A DNA stretch of 64,000 nt from contig NC_134353.1 in NCBI RefSeq assembly GCF_048569485.1, positions 72,747,908-72,811,907 of the forward strand, given 5' to 3'. A program made the position numbers and the translations under genes. Of the stretch, positions 22,870 through 34,865 are shown in pieces. The notes under the pieces are model-generated. The model was not told where the DNA came from. It saw only the letters and a list, made by a program, of their open reading frames with translations, and searched no databases. This DNA is from Anomaloglossus baeobatrachus. Its lineage: Eukaryota; Chordata; Amphibia; Anura; Aromobatidae. Position 1 is the first letter of the stretch; the number at the start of each line of letters is the position of its first letter.

Positions 22870-23640
22870 TGCAACACCCATGCCAGCATCATTGCACTGT
22901 CCTGCTCACCTATCCAGGCATCCTGAGGCTGTGGTGCCATCTCTAGCCCATGCTGCTGCCTCCCAGAGCATCTGTACATCCTGAAGGCCTTCGGCCTCTG
23001 CCCGTAGGGCGCGCCCATGGGCACTCCCTCTTTCGTAAAGGGCCAGCATCCGCCTAACCCGGAAGTGACTCCCAGGTCAGCTGGGAGGCTGCAGGTACTT
23101 AAGGCACCCCTGCCCTATGGGAGGTGCCTGGGCAAGAGAGTTCATACGTTGCTAGTTCTCAGATCCCCTAGCACTGTGCTGCTGCTGTTTACATTGTGCT
23201 AGTCCCGTTGGTCATACCTGTTTGTATTACAGAATGCTGCTGCTGTTACCTCTACCTGCCGCTGCTGATGTGAGGTGCTAAACTGGTTGCCTACTACAAT
23301 ACCCTCTGCCATGTGGTATCATCACCAGCTGCTGCTGTTCATTCATCCATCCGTGCATCTCCATCCATCCTTCCATCCAACCTGGACGGAACTTTGACAT
23401 CTGCTGCTGCTGCAACCTATTATCAGAGACCGTCGCTCCCGTACCCCTGAGGCCAGCAGTTGCAGTACCAGTCTTCCCAAGTGGCACCCAGACTCACACC
23501 TGCAGCGTAACACCTTTGCTATCAGGAGTCTCTGTAGGAAACCAGCTGTAGGTTCATAGTCAAGGCTCTCTGGGAGTTCTGTGTACTATGGCCCTGTGGG
23601 TTTATAAACACCTCAGGCTCGCCCAGCGAGCATAACAGCC
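22870..23640. other. Unclassified insertion inside the MITE
   Basis: This segment has no counterpart in copy 1 or in the opposite arm. It has GC-rich starts ('gggcgcgcccatgggcac'), CTG-rich runs and CCATCCATC repeats near 23,345. It could be a solo LTR of an old element (fossil), but no end repeat or target duplication was confirmed. Confidence 0.35.
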
Positions 23641-23905
23641 GCTCTCAGTCCTGCGCCTCCTTCATCACATCTTATGTGATCATCGTCCTCCTGCTCAGTC
23701 TTGTGTGCATAACGCATCCTGCGTCATTGACAGAGAGGTCACCAGTTTGCTCCTGCGCATGCGCACTTTGATCTGCCAAGCTGACGGCAGAGCACAGAGT
23801 AAAGTACTGTAGTGCGCATGCGTGGGCGGCCTTTGATCTTTTCTTGTGCCTGCGCACTACAGTACTTTGATCTGCCCTTAGCACGGCAGATCAAAGTGTG
23901 CATGC

Positions 23906-24523
23906 CACACACCACGGCCCCCCGAAGAAGACAACGAAACGTGCGCGTCGGGGCACGTTTTTCTCGATCTCCACGTTTACCGTCATGGGTGAGTGCAGGA
24001 CAGGGACTATTTAATATAATCTCATACATATCGTTTATTGTTACCTGCCTGCTATGTCCTTACATTTGGTCCATGATCTGACCCTCCGGCCAATAGACTG
24101 TATATGGACGTTTATTCCTTGATGCTAACTGGGAGATGTATGCATTTATGCTGAGATATAGGAGTAACCTTTAATCTATTGCTTAGGAGGTTGTCAGATC
24201 ATGCCCTCACTATTTTTGATATTGCTCCCCTGATGGGTGGTGGACCCCTGGTTTTGGAACTTTAGTGACACCCCCCCTTTTTGAGCCTGATCTCTGTTTA
24301 ATGTACACTTTATTACCCCTTGATGTCACTTTTTTGCTATTTATTATATTCAATAAATATTTGTATATTTTTGCAAGAAAGTAGTGTTAATGTTCTTAAT
24401 TGATTGGTCCTGAGTATGACCTTTGACTACTATCCCCTTGGTCCTCCTATTCATGCATCATTTATTAGGGTGTAGTCTGCATTTAATGCAATATTTTATG
24501 TCACATCTTGCCCTCATCTTCCT
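23906..24523 (+). mobile_element. Hammerhead-bearing element D (13-bp direct repeats)
   Basis: A 618-bp insertion flanked by exact 13-bp direct repeats 'aaagtgtgcatgc' (23893-23905 and 24524-24536) inside the MITE at 22679-24797. A hammerhead-like motif lies 12 bp from the left end. The rest is non-coding and AT-rich, with 'caataaatatttgtatat' near 24,350 like a transcript end. The direct repeat, compact size and terminal ribozyme-like motif match elements A, B, C and E. Confidence 0.72.
23915..23956 (+). ncRNA. Degenerate hammerhead-like motif D
   Basis: Stem I CCCC/GGGG encloses CCGAAGA (CUGANGA with U4 changed to C), a weak stem II region AGACAAC, GAAAC, loop GUGCGC and GUC. The order is that of a type-I hammerhead, but stem II barely pairs, so activity is doubtful. 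Confidence 0.45.
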
Positions 24524-24797
24524 AAAGTGTGCATGCGCAGGAGCACAATGGAGGCCTCTCTGTGAATGACACAGGCTGCATCATGCACACGGGGCTTGGC
24601 AGGAAGATGACAATCCCACAAGATGGAGAAGGCGCTGGATCGAGAGCAGCGATGCCCATCGGAGTAGACTGTCTCCTAGGTGAGTATATACAGTATGACC
24701 TGGCCTCTTATATATAGCATTCTGGTATGCTGTATATAAGGGCTCACTGGTGGTGGCTGCAGATTGTAAGGGTAAAACCTGGTGAAAGGTTCCCTTT

Positions 24798-25780
24798 ATA
24801 TACTTTATAGAAGAATTATGATGTGACAGACATAAGTCTCCAACACAGATGCCTTATTTATTAGCGGAGAGCAGATATGAGCTGTGTCATACTCCATTTG
24901 CCCTGTGGGGGCGCTGCAGCTAAACAGAGTTTGAGTCACAGATTAAGGTTTATCACTAGGGGTTGAAATATTGAAAGACGAGAACAAAAGAGACTATTGA
25001 GCATTAAAATGAGATGCAAAATACACTTCTTTATGTAAAATTATACCACCGAAATATTTAAAAATATAGTAAAAAAAACAAAACAAAAAAAACAAAAAAA
25101 ATATGCAAATAATGTAATTACCCAGCATGCCTCAGACACCACTAAAAAAAAATAAAATTAAAGTTTGTTAAATCAATTCCAGGTTGTCACATAATTGACG
25201 AATAACACTTAACATATCCTATGTGATTGTAATCCCCCGCAGCGTACGTATATCTTGTTTAAATGCCAAACACTGACATTTAAAGTTTAGCATTGATTTC
25301 CAGCCTGAATCCATATGTAGTGATATTATTATTAATTACCATGAAGAAGTCATTTTAAGTGGAGCTTAGTCACAGCGGGAGGGAACAGGAAGAAAAGCGC
25401 ATTGCACATATAATAATATGACAGTCTGTATTAAGTGGGGCACCAGCGCGTCTCGGGCTTGACAGTAATAGTACAGGTTGTCTGAAGACGGACGTGTGAA
25501 ATAACAGTAACCGTATCAAACTGGCGACATATTGTCAGAGGCTCGGAAACTATTATTTTATGCTAAATGTATGCAGCGTACGTCCAATTTTGTTGTCAGA
25601 CCGCGGTTGTCGAGTGACAAGTTTTATTATAACACACTGAAAAATAACAATATTCTATAATAATATACACCCGAGCATTAAATGGGCTGTCTCAGAACCT
25701 CTTTCCGTCTTGCATAAATGAATAGTGCAACCAAATACACAAAACATTCGGTGTTATTAGAGAAGGTGCTTTTGGTGGGG
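24798..25780. other. Mostly single-copy-looking AT-rich DNA
   Basis: No protein-like frame. A short repeat-like stretch with 'ccctgtgggggcgctgcagc' at 24,900 resembles one at 50,490. The rest, including 25,200-25,650, shows no repeat signature that I can recognise. Confidence 0.35.
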
Positions 25781-26776
25781 GTTAGGTAGGTGTACGGCCG
25801 GAGACGCGCTTGAGTTCGTGACGCCACCCATGGGATGTGGTGAAGGTAGACACCACCGCTGCAGTTACGGGGCACCCGGGGGAGATGTTTATGCAGCAAG
25901 TTGTTAACCCCTCCATGGGCAGGGATGGTGGCCCCGGGACCCGTTGGGGGTAGCTGGGCAGTGCGCGGCCGGATGGCACTGTTGTACTCACTGTTATTGA
26001 CACACACAAGTCTCTGGTAAACCAAGTTGATGGTGGTCGGAGCCCGCAGCCGGCTGCGTCTGGTCCCCCACCCGGTTCGGTGGTCTTGGCCTTTCTCCTG
26101 CACCGTGTTGTGTATTTGGGCTGCCTGCACTTCAGCGATGAGAGTCCGCTCCCCGGCTTTGTGAATGTTGAGAGAGCCCTTTTGCCCGCAGACGCTGGCC
26201 CATGGGATCTCTCTGCCTGTGCGGTGGCTTTCTATCCCCCTTGGTGGGCTGTTGTCTTCAGTCGGGACTTGGGTGGGAAAGGACCTATAGTCCAGACCGC
26301 AATCAGTTAATTAACTCAGTCCAGTGGATTCTGGACCTCGTTTCAGGGTCTGAGTACCCCCCTGTATGCTCCGGTTTCCGAGTCGGTTCCCCGGGTCGGT
26401 ACCGGCGGGCCACTACCCTGTCCCGGTCCACCACGGTTCCACCGAGCCGTCTTCCCGACTCCTGCAGGCTAAGGCCACCGTTTGCCTCCTAGCCAAAAGG
26501 TGCCCGGGCTCCAACCCCAGAACCTGTCAGCCTCCTCTCACTACTCGCTGACTGACTGCACTCCACTCCTAAACTCATCTGCTTGTGTTTCCTGCCTCAG
26601 GCCCTCTGAACTCCTCGGTGGGCGTGGCCAACCACCTGGCTCTGCCCCCTGGTGTGTTCATCAAGCTCTGAGGGAGGTGACTAGGTTTTAATGGTTGGCT
26701 GATGACACCTTTTTGGGGGACAGGTGTAGAGCGGGGGCCTATCTGTGACTACCTGGCTAGTCCAGGGCGTCACACA
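25781..26776 (-). repeat. GC-rich dispersed repeat, possibly an LTR-like fossil
   Basis: On the minus strand it starts 'tgtgacgccctggactagcc' and runs about 1 kb. It is rich in short CCGG-type words and abruptly different in composition from both flanks. The overlapping 60-150-codon frames on both strands reflect the composition. No internal coding region or paired copy is seen, so a solo LTR is only one possibility. Confidence 0.35.
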
Positions 26777-26777
26777 T

Positions 26778-27033
26778 GCAGCTACTTCCTAGTAAGTGTG
26801 TATCTCATCCTTGAAATAGATTCACAGCTACAATTCTAAGTTCGGGCTATTTAATGTCCTTTTTTCAAGATTTCTATCAACAGTTTGTCTCATTACTAAG
26901 ATGGATTCGCAGCTATACTTCTCAATCTGGGCTATTTAATGTTGTCCATGCTGCTGCTTTCTAGTAAGTGTATATCTCTCCCTAGAAATAGATTCACAGC
27001 TATAATTCTAAATTGTGGCTATTTAATGTCCTT
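26778..27033. repeat. Imperfect tandem repeat, about 105 bp
   Basis: About 2.5 copies of a unit with 'agattcacagctataattct' and 'gggctatttaatgtcc'. The GC-rich repeat to the left ends at its edge. Confidence 0.7.
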
Positions 27034-27764
27034 CAAACTACTAGTTCTGAAGATGTGATATAGAGCAGGACCTTATCATGTTATTGTATGATAAATTGGT
27101 AAAATTAGCAATGAGACCAAATGGAAAAACAGAATTAAGTGATTAAGTAAGAAGCGTGACTCAATACCTTGTCCATAAAACGTAGTTTATATTTCTCCCA
27201 CCATCCAGGAACCAGACAGGCAAGGTTCATGGATATCGTAGTGTGCATGTAAAGTCACCTAACGAGCCGGAGTATTTCCAGGGGAAAGCAGAGGTGTCTT
27301 CTCCTTACAGATTCCTCCTTGTCAGAATAAAGGACAATCTGGAGCCCTATTAGAGATGTGATGTGTATCTGCGGGAACACCTCTGGGATTATTATTTCCA
27401 TTGGATGCGTGTAAGGTCAAAGCAGAGGGGAATGTGAATAGCGGAGCGGAGGCTGAATCATGTTCCTTGTACATGTATTGTGGCGAGGAACGATTAATTA
27501 AGGCCACAGACGTTCTTCCATTTATTTTTAGCACTGATCTATGATTTCTTCGCACAGGGCAGACGCCGCTGCATGCTACATTTACTCTCAATTTAGGAGA
27601 ATTAATGGTGACTCAGTCAGTAAATAGTGTATAGGTGTATCCTGAACTACACTAAGGAGATAAATGAAGAAGCTGTGGACTGCATATAAATGCTGTATAC
27701 AATGGGCGATATGATACTCTGCCTCCTGCAAATGTCACATTGCCTTATCCTGCCCCCAAGAGCT
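27034..27764. other. No feature seen
   Basis: Single-copy-looking DNA. The 89-codon minus-strand frame at 27322-27591 has no recognisable domain. Confidence 0.3.
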
Positions 27765-27857
27765 GTTTAACACTAGAAGTCCCAGAGAGGGGTCATTTGA
27801 CATTTCTACCATTGGAATCCTATGGAGCTCGAAATTCCTGGGACTTCTAGTGTTAAA
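27765..27857. mobile_element. 93-bp palindromic MITE, TTAA-type ends
   Basis: TTAACACTAGAAGTCCCAG at the left pairs with CTGGGACTTCTAGTGTTAA at the right. A longer relative is at 29500-29776. TTAA at both ends suggests a piggyBac or Kolobok-like origin. Confidence 0.75.
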
Positions 27858-28600
27858 GGGATCGTGTCAGGTCCCCTCTGCCCTCCAACCCAGCAGCATT
27901 CATACCTGTATGCCTAGATCCCCCGCCTAACCAGCCCTGTATAATGAGATTTACTAAAATCAATGTTTTTAAAAAAAACTACTTATAAATATGCTAATTA
28001 GGGCTCTGACTAGTCGTAGTTGCATTCTTTCCCCAGACTAGTTGGTCCTCTTTCCATGTTATCACTCCCCTATGGGAGTAATAACAAGATTTCCGCGAGC
28101 CGACGTCATTGCAGCTTTTGGAAATCATGCGCACAGCTCATTTCAGCAGCGTCAGTGCGCCTCCGAAGCCAGGTGTACGCGTACTGGCTTCAGAGAGGCA
28201 CACTGCGCATGATTAGAAGTGCAGAAGCTGTTCTTCCGGTCATGCACAGTGCGACTCTCTAAAGTCGGTACACTTACACCTGGCTTCGGAAGCGCACCGA
28301 CACTGCCAAAAACAGCCACGCGCATGCACAAGATTTCCAGGAACTGCAATGATACCGGCCTCTGGAAATCATGTTATCACACACTTGGGCGAGATAACAT
28401 GGAAACAGGCCCGACTAGTCTGGGGAAACCACGCCCCTTTGACTAGTCAAAATCCTAATTAGCATAGGAACAGCGTGGTTTATAAATGCTTTTTTTAAAC
28501 ATTAATTTTAGTAAATAGCGAGTTAAGCAGGGAATTTTGGCATACACATGTGAATGATGCTGGGTTGGAGGGCATAGGGGATCAGACAGGTTTCCTTTTA
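27858..28600. mobile_element. Long-TIR MITE, 0.74 kb
   Basis: The left arm 'gtcccctctgccctccaac' pairs with the right arm 'gttggagggcataggggat'. Further in, 'ctactaattagca' and 'actagtctggggaaa' type blocks also pair. An inner GC-rich inverted pair ('ctggcttcggaagcgcac' and its complement) lies at 28,150-28,310. No protein. Confidence 0.65.
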
Positions 28601-28689
28601 CTTTTGCTTGCAAGTAAATGAAGAAAAAATGTTTTACGCTAATTGACAAATTCAGTGCTGCTAGATCTGTACACAAACACACCGTTAAT

Positions 28690-29310
28690 TAAAAAAGACT
28701 AGTGATGAGGGAGCACTTACCATGCTCTGTGCTCACAACGAGCAGTTGGATGCTCGGACAGGCTCTACTCTTGTACTGAGTATAATGAAAGTCATTGGGA
28801 AACTCGAGCATTTTTCTGGAAAATTTTCCCATAGACTTCTATTACACTCAGTACACGAGTCGAGTCTGTCTGAGTGTCTGACTGCTCGTCGTTACAAGTA
28901 CAGAGCACTCGAGCATGGTAGTGCTTACTCATCACTAGATACGAGTACTGAGCTCCCGAGCATGGCAGTGCCCACTCATTACTAGTTATGAGTACAGAGC
29001 ACCCGAGCATGGTAGTGCCTGCTCATCACTAGTTACAAGTACCGAGCACCCGAGCATGGTAGTGCCTGCTCATCACTAGTTACGAGTACCGAGCACCCGA
29101 GCATGGTAGTGATCGCTCATCACTAGTTACGAGTACCGAGCACCCGAGCATGGTAGTGCCTGCTCATCACTAGTTACGAGTAATGAGCACCCGAGCATGG
29201 TAGTGCTCACTCATCACTAGCTACGAGTACTGAGCACCCGAGCATGGTAGTGCTCACTCATCACTAGTTACGAGTACCGAGCACCCGAGCATGGTAGTGC
29301 TCGCTCATCC
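28690..29310. repeat. MITE end expanded into a 47-bp tandem array
   Basis: From about 28,890 to 29,305 there are eight or so copies of a 47-bp unit containing 'gagcacccgagcatggtagt' and 'gctcatcactagtta'. The left part (28,698-28,888) is the body of an 'actagtgatgagggagca' MITE, and the array repeats that MITE's terminal sequence. Confidence 0.85.
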
Positions 29311-29499
29311 CTTTTTTTTAATTTTTTTAAATATGAAAAAATAATTGTACAAGTTTGGTATTTCCGTAATCATACTGACTTGAAAAATCAGCAATAAGTC
29401 ATTTTTAAGGCACAATGAGTGCCATAAAAACAAAAATAACATCTGGATTTTTTCTTTTCCCCACATCACTTCTCTTTTTGGATGAGATTATTAATAGCC

Positions 29500-29776
29500 T
29501 TAACACTAGAAGCCCCAGAAATGTCGAGCTCCCCCCTGAAGTCCCGAAAGAGGGTCAAATGAACTGAATAGAACTGAATAGAACTAACTAGAAACAAAAT
29601 GGCTAAACTCAATGGAAAACAACAACCGCCTGTGGTGCGACAGTAATGGCCTTAATTACAGAACAAAAGACGGTGATTATAGGATGTTAGCTAAAATCCT
29701 TCAGGTCATTCGACCCGTCTCTGGGTTCCAAAGGTAGAAATGTTAAATGACCCCTCTCTGGGACTTCTAGTGTTAA
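29500..29776. mobile_element. TTAA-type MITE, 277 bp
   Basis: The ends 'TTAACACTAGAAGCCCCAG' and 'CTGGGACTTCTAGTGTTAA' match the 93-bp element at 27765. The interior also keeps 'gaaatgttaaatgacccctc'. Confidence 0.7.
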
Positions 29777-31162
29777 TCACAGTTGCAGCATTTTGTCATC
29801 ACGTCCTTCTGCTATATTTACCCACACCTGGCTTTACTCCATGCCTGTGATAGATCTTCAATACTAACTACTTTGAAGGAGCCTGTCTCTGGAGTAGCTG
29901 AGGTGTCGTTTCAATTAAGCTGTGAAGTTTCCTGCTGAAGAAACCAAGGAGTGCTATTTGTTGTGTCTTTCTCTACCTGTTTGTCTCACCTTCCTTGCAT
30001 TGTTTTATTGTAGTAGTAGGACTAGTGTCTTGCTGACCTACTCACTAGTCATGGTAAATTCAGAGTCTGGGATGGCCTATACACATGGCGGTGCACAGGG
30101 GAAGGACCTGTCTAGGGATGTTAGTGAATGCTGGGGTTAGGAGGTGACCCTTCTCCACTCTCCCTATCATCAGGTTCTTCCTTTGCATTTTCCCTGGATT
30201 TCCCTCTGCATAGCACCACATGCTGGGAGTTACAGAAACAAGCTTTATCGACGGGAATATAAAGAAACTGTGTTTTTTTAAATAAATGGAGGAAAAAGTG
30301 AAAGTGCAAAATGGAAAAATTGCCCAAATGCTATCTGAGATGAGAAAACCCCTTTAATTTTTTTTTATAGGGTATTACCTAAACAGACCTATTATTATAT
30401 GTTATCCATATATTCAAGGCAATGTCATTTTCTTTTTTCTTCGAGTTTCTAAGCCACTGACATGTCCATCTGCCTTAACATCCTATTAATAAATGTATGT
30501 ACCCCCCTGTGGACGCCTCCGAATAGAAATCTGATGTAACATTAATTATAAATAACATATTTGTATTGAACGTGTCCTTGTATTTAGCCTACTCTGCCGC
30601 TACCTTGTAATTATAAATGACACCATAAAAATATGCATGGAATTAAATAGTGCGGAGGTGAGAGGACACGGGCGGACTGTGAATATTGATTTTGATGTGT
30701 CTTGTTCTGCCGGAGAACTGGCTGTGCTATAGATTGTCCGTAAAAACGAGAACGTCCCCAGCCACCATGACATCGCAGATCCCGTAACTAATAATTGTTT
30801 GTTTCAAGAGATTAAGGTGAAAGCTATAGTGACCAGCGGGGGAGAAATTAATTATATCTTCCAATCGCACGGTGGAGACGAGAGACGCCACAAAAAGAAG
30901 CGTTTAACTAGGGCACTGTCTGCTCACCGCACACTCCGGATCAGATAACATCGCTCACATACGCGATAAAGTAGGGCACCAGCGTCCTATTAACAAACAC
31001 AAGATTTTTTTTTTTGCATCTACGTTTAGCAATCGTATATTTCCTATATCATGAAGGTATATTCACTTTGCAAACTTTCAACACACATTGCATCACACAT
31101 TATTACCTAGCACGGTTAAGGACTATTCTAGTACCTTTAATATTCCTGGTGGTCTAGAATTA
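29777..31162. other. Single-copy-looking DNA
   Basis: No protein-like frame. The segment at 30,640-31,000 has balanced composition and no repeat signature I recognise. It could be conserved non-coding DNA, but nothing in the sequence alone shows this. Confidence 0.3.
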
Positions 31163-31563
31163 TTTAGGGTATGTTTACACACAGCATCTTTTTTTTTTCT
31201 CCACAAAGATGCAGCATTTTTGTCCCCAAAAAAACGCACCAAAAACGCACCGCGTCAAAATACATTAAAAACGCAATGCACTTTTGACGCGTTTTTACCA
31301 CGTTTTGCCCAATGTGTTTTTAAGTCCAATCTATTGACCGGAAGGGCTCAAAAACGGTGGAAAAACGCAAAAAGAATTGACATGCTGCATCTTCAAAAAT
31401 TCAGCCAAGATGCAGCTAACATAAGATGCCCAGTGTGGACAGCAAAATAGAAATCTCATAGACTTTCCTGGGAGAAGGAAATGCGTGCATTTAGGTGCAT
31501 CTTTGTGACCTCAAAAACGCACCAAAAATGCAGTAAAAGATGCCCTGTGCGAACTTAGCCTTA
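31163..31563. mobile_element. hAT-like MITE
   Basis: The ends 'agggtatgtttacacacagc' and the complement of 'ctgtgcgaacttagccttag' are imperfect inverted repeats. The interior is rich in 'aaaacgcaccaaaaacgc'. The same style of ends (TAGG.TATGT...) occurs at 50651-51031. Confidence 0.6.
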
Positions 31564-31609
31564 GCAATTGATACTTAATATATTTTGTGGTTTGTGGTGA
31601 ACAAAGGGG

Positions 31610-32655
31610 TAAAAGCAGGGGCGTAAGAACCGCGGTCGCAGAGGTTGTGATTGCGACCGGGCCCAGCAGGTTAGGGGCCCGGGCCACCCTGCAGGGAAGC
31701 AGCCGGCTCTGCTCAGTGAGAGAGGAGCTGCACTGTTCCTGTACTAGTTGTAATACAAGTGGCCGGGCAGTGCTTGGGTCCGTCCCACTAGCCTCTTTCT
31801 GCCTGTGACCTCAGTGTGTATGTGGGCAGTACATGGTGTACAGAAGGTGGCATATAATGTATATAATAGCTTTTATTGTGTATATACGTGTATATGGTAT
31901 ATAGTAATATGTAATATTATGCACAGTATACTGTGCCTGTAATAGTATATGTACAGTATACAGCGTGTGTTTCTCTGTAGTGGTGTAGGAGTGCTTGTGG
32001 AAAAACTCAGAAGAGAATAAATAAAATAAATCTTTATTTTTTATATAGTGCTAACATATTCTGCAGCGCTTTACATGCATCACCAACACTGTCCCCATTG
32101 GGGCTCATAATCTAAATTCCCTATCTATATGTCTTTGAGGTGTGGGAGGAAACCCACGCAAACAGGAGGAGAACATACAAACTCCTTGCAGATGTTGTCC
32201 TTGGTGGGATTCGAACCCAGGACCCCAAACATTGCAAGACCGTGCCGCTCCACGCACTGGGGCAGCAGAGGGAAGGTGAGTATAATTGTTACATTGTGCG
32301 GTGTGATGGGGATCATATGTACTAGGATGTGGACATATATACAAGGATGGGGGACAAAGATTCAAGCATGCAATGGGAATGCTGCGTGAACAAGGCTCTT
32401 TCCCTCAGCACCCAGCTTTTCCATGCTCTGATATCAAGAGAGTGCTGAGGGAAAGATGTACAGAAATGCATGGAAAGCAGGGTGTCAAAGACAAAATGGA
32501 TATCAGAACATAGGAAAGCTGGATGCTGATAGAGAGATTTCAGAGCATGGGAAACCTGGGTGCTGAGAGAAAGAGCAGAGTGTCGGTGTAATTATCCCGT
32601 ACCTCGAGAGTTGGTGTATGGGGCCCCAGGTCCAAATTTTGCACTGGGGCCCATC
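31610..32655. repeat. Dispersed frog repeat, second copy, carrying a SINE
   Basis: The left end 'caggggcgtaagaaccgcgg' and right end 'gtctagttacaccactgg' form an imperfect inverted pair. It shares 'cgcagaggttgtgattgcga' and 'ccctcagcacccagctt' blocks with 13541-14633. The V-SINE at 32018-32280 sits inside. Confidence 0.6.
32018..32280 (-). mobile_element. V-SINE-type tRNA-derived SINE
   Basis: On the minus strand a pol III B-box-like 'GGGTTCGAATCCCACC' (about 32,200-32,216) is followed by the conserved V-SINE core 'GTTTGCGTGGGTTTCCTCC' (about 32,146-32,164), then a LINE-like tail ('gtaaagcgctgcagaatat') and an A/T-rich end. Non-coding; the 61-86-codon frames here are artefacts. Confidence 0.85.
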
Positions 32656-32689
32656 GAAGTCTAGTTACACCACTGGTTAAAAGAGATAT

Positions 32690-34865
32690 CCATGATCCAT
32701 GATCTATGGTTATTGGTAACTATGGGTCAATAACCAATATCCCTGGTAGTCTAGTGTAGCAATGGTATAATATACAGTGTGTCCACTCATATCCTGTCCA
32801 CCGCCACTAACTTGAGAATGGCAGCAGCTATAGGAATAGAAATGGTGTCTAGGTATAGTAACGTAGCCATGCACTATGCAATGAAACCACCTATAGCACC
32901 ACCTGGTGGAAAACAACGGAGGTAGCATTTTTATCTTGAAAATAAAACAAGATAGAGAAAAAAAGTGAATTACAAAGTTGTAGGGCATCATCAATTCAAT
33001 ACGAATCGACACCTTGCATACAGAAATGCTATGATTAGAAAGTGTAAAACTCACAAGGCTGCAGATGTGAAGCGATACCTCATGGAGACCTTCCTACAAG
33101 TCATTGGGTATGGTGGCTGTGTGGAGTGGCCTCCGCTCATCTGACCTGACCCCATTGGACTTCTTTCTGTGAGGTCACATCAAACAGCAGGTGTATGCGA
33201 CCCCTCCACCAACATTGCAGGACCTTCGACGACGTATCACAAATGCTTGTGCAAACGTGTCACCTACCATATCGCACAACGTGCAGCAAGATACAGTATG
33301 CTGTCCAGAGTCCAGGTGTGCATTGCAGCTGACGGGGGCCACTTTGAGCATCAAAGTTAAAGGAGCGCCATATGCGTGACCAGCATTCAATGTTTTGGGG
33401 GGGTCGTGGGTTTCATATCATAGCATTTCTGTATGCAAGGTGTCGATTCGTATTGAATTGATGATGCCCTACAATTTTTTAAGTCACTTTTCTTCTCTAT
33501 CTCGTTCCGTTTTCGAAATAAAAATGCTAACTCCGTTGGTTTCCACCAGGTGGCGCTATAGGTGGTTTCATTGCGTAGCGCATGACTACTTTACTATACC
33601 TAGACGCCACTTCTATGCCTATAGCTGCCACTGTTCTCAAGTTAATGGTGGTGGACAGGATATGGGTGGACACACTGTATAATTTCACAGCTAGTTTAGC
33701 ATAGCTATGAGTTAATACACCTTAAACCCCTGGCAGACTGGCCAAACTGTGAGTTAATATCACATATCACTGGTGATCTAAATTGCTATTGGATATTAGC
33801 TGTGAATTAATATCTAATATACCTGGTAATTCAGTGCAGCTTTGGGTTAATCCTGTGAATTAAAATCTAATATCTGGTAGTCTACGTTAACCATGGGTTG
33901 AAGCAGTAAATTAATATCTAATAACCCTGGTAGCCTAGGGTAGCTTTGGGTTAATACCTGTGGATTAATATTTCTGGTGGTCCAGTATAGCTATGGGTAA
34001 ATAGTTGTGAATTATTATCTAATATCCCAGGTAGTGTAGTGAAGCTATGGGTTAACAGCTGTGGATTAATATCTAATATCACTGGTAATCTAGTGTAGCT
34101 ATGGGTTAATAGCTGTGGATTAATACATATTATCCCTGGTAGTCTAGTGTAGCTATAGGTAAATACTTGTGGATTAATATCTAGCATCCCTAGTAGTCTA
34201 GGGTACTTATGAGTTAATACCTGTGGATTAATATCCAATATCCCTGGTAGTCTAGTGTAGCTATGGGTTAATACCTTTGGATTAATATCTAATATCCCTG
34301 ATAGTCTAGGGTAGCTATGGGTTAATACCTGTGGATTAATTTATCCAATATCCCTGGTAGTCTAGTATAGCAATGGGTTAATATTAAATATCCCTTCTAG
34401 TTTAGCATAGCTGTGGGTTAATATACATAATAACCCTGAGGGTTTACCCTAATTCTGGTTTAATATCTCATATCACTGATGATCTCAGGTAGCTATGGGT
34501 TAATACCTAATATCCCTGGTTGCGTAGGTATGGGGTATTTTGTTTAAGATAGCTGTAAGTTATTATCTATTGGTGGTCTCCAGTAGCTATGGGTTGATAG
34601 TTAATATCCTTGCTAGTTTAGTGCAGATATGGGTGAATATTCTTAATGTCCCTGGTGGTCTAGCCTAACTATAAATTAATATCTGATATCCTATAGTAGC
34701 TATGGGTTAATATCTTCTACCATGGAGACATGGGCAGCTGGGGGTTAATAGATGGTAGGCCTCGTGGTCTAGATAGATTTGGGTTAATACCTAATTTCCC
34801 TGGTGGTCTATGGTAGCTGTGGGTTAATATTTTATATCCCTGATGGTGTAAGGTGGCTAATGGTT
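32690..34865. repeat. Degenerate 54-56-bp minisatellite
   Basis: Around 20 copies of a unit such as 'agctatgggttaatacctgt', 'ggattaatatctaatatccc' and 'tggtagtctagtgt'. Units also occur just left of the mariner (32,715-32,770), so the mariner at 32775-33677 inserted into the array. A short related remnant is at 61,960-62,048. Confidence 0.9.
32775..33677 (+). mobile_element. Mariner-like element with about 260-bp inverted repeats
   Basis: Flanked by TA (32773-32774 and 33678-33679). The ends start 'cagtgtgtccactcatatcc'. The left arm 32775-33034 is the inverted copy of 33417-33677. The short middle encodes the C-terminal mariner-type transposase on the plus strand: WPP.S.DLTPLDFF followed by GHIKQQVYATPPPTLQDL. 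The catalytic PDLTPLD block contains the last acidic residue of the triad. Only this C-terminal piece is left, with frame breaks, so the copy is a deletion derivative needing a transposase in trans. Confidence 0.85.

Larger units (their letters stand above)
22679..24797. mobile_element. Long-TIR MITE, 'AAAGGGAACCTGTC' family, copy 2, carrying nested insertions
   Basis: The ends 'aaagggaacctgtgatcagg' and 'cctggtgaaaggttcccttt' match copy 1 at 20518. The arms can be followed inward from both sides. The left arm is interrupted at about 22,870-23,640 by an unclassified 0.77-kb insertion with GCTGCTGCTG repeats. The right arm is interrupted at 23906-24523 by hammerhead element D. A donor-like 'cctaggtgagtat' is at 24,675. 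Confidence 0.72.

Noticed and set aside
25678-26691. 150-codon minus-strand frame and overlapping plus-strand frames
   Set aside because: All sit in a GC-rich dispersed repeat; no domain, no splice context, overlapping on both strands.
32200-32216. tRNA-like B box
   Set aside because: It belongs to a V-SINE, with the SINE core and LINE-like tail next to it; no complete tRNA fold.
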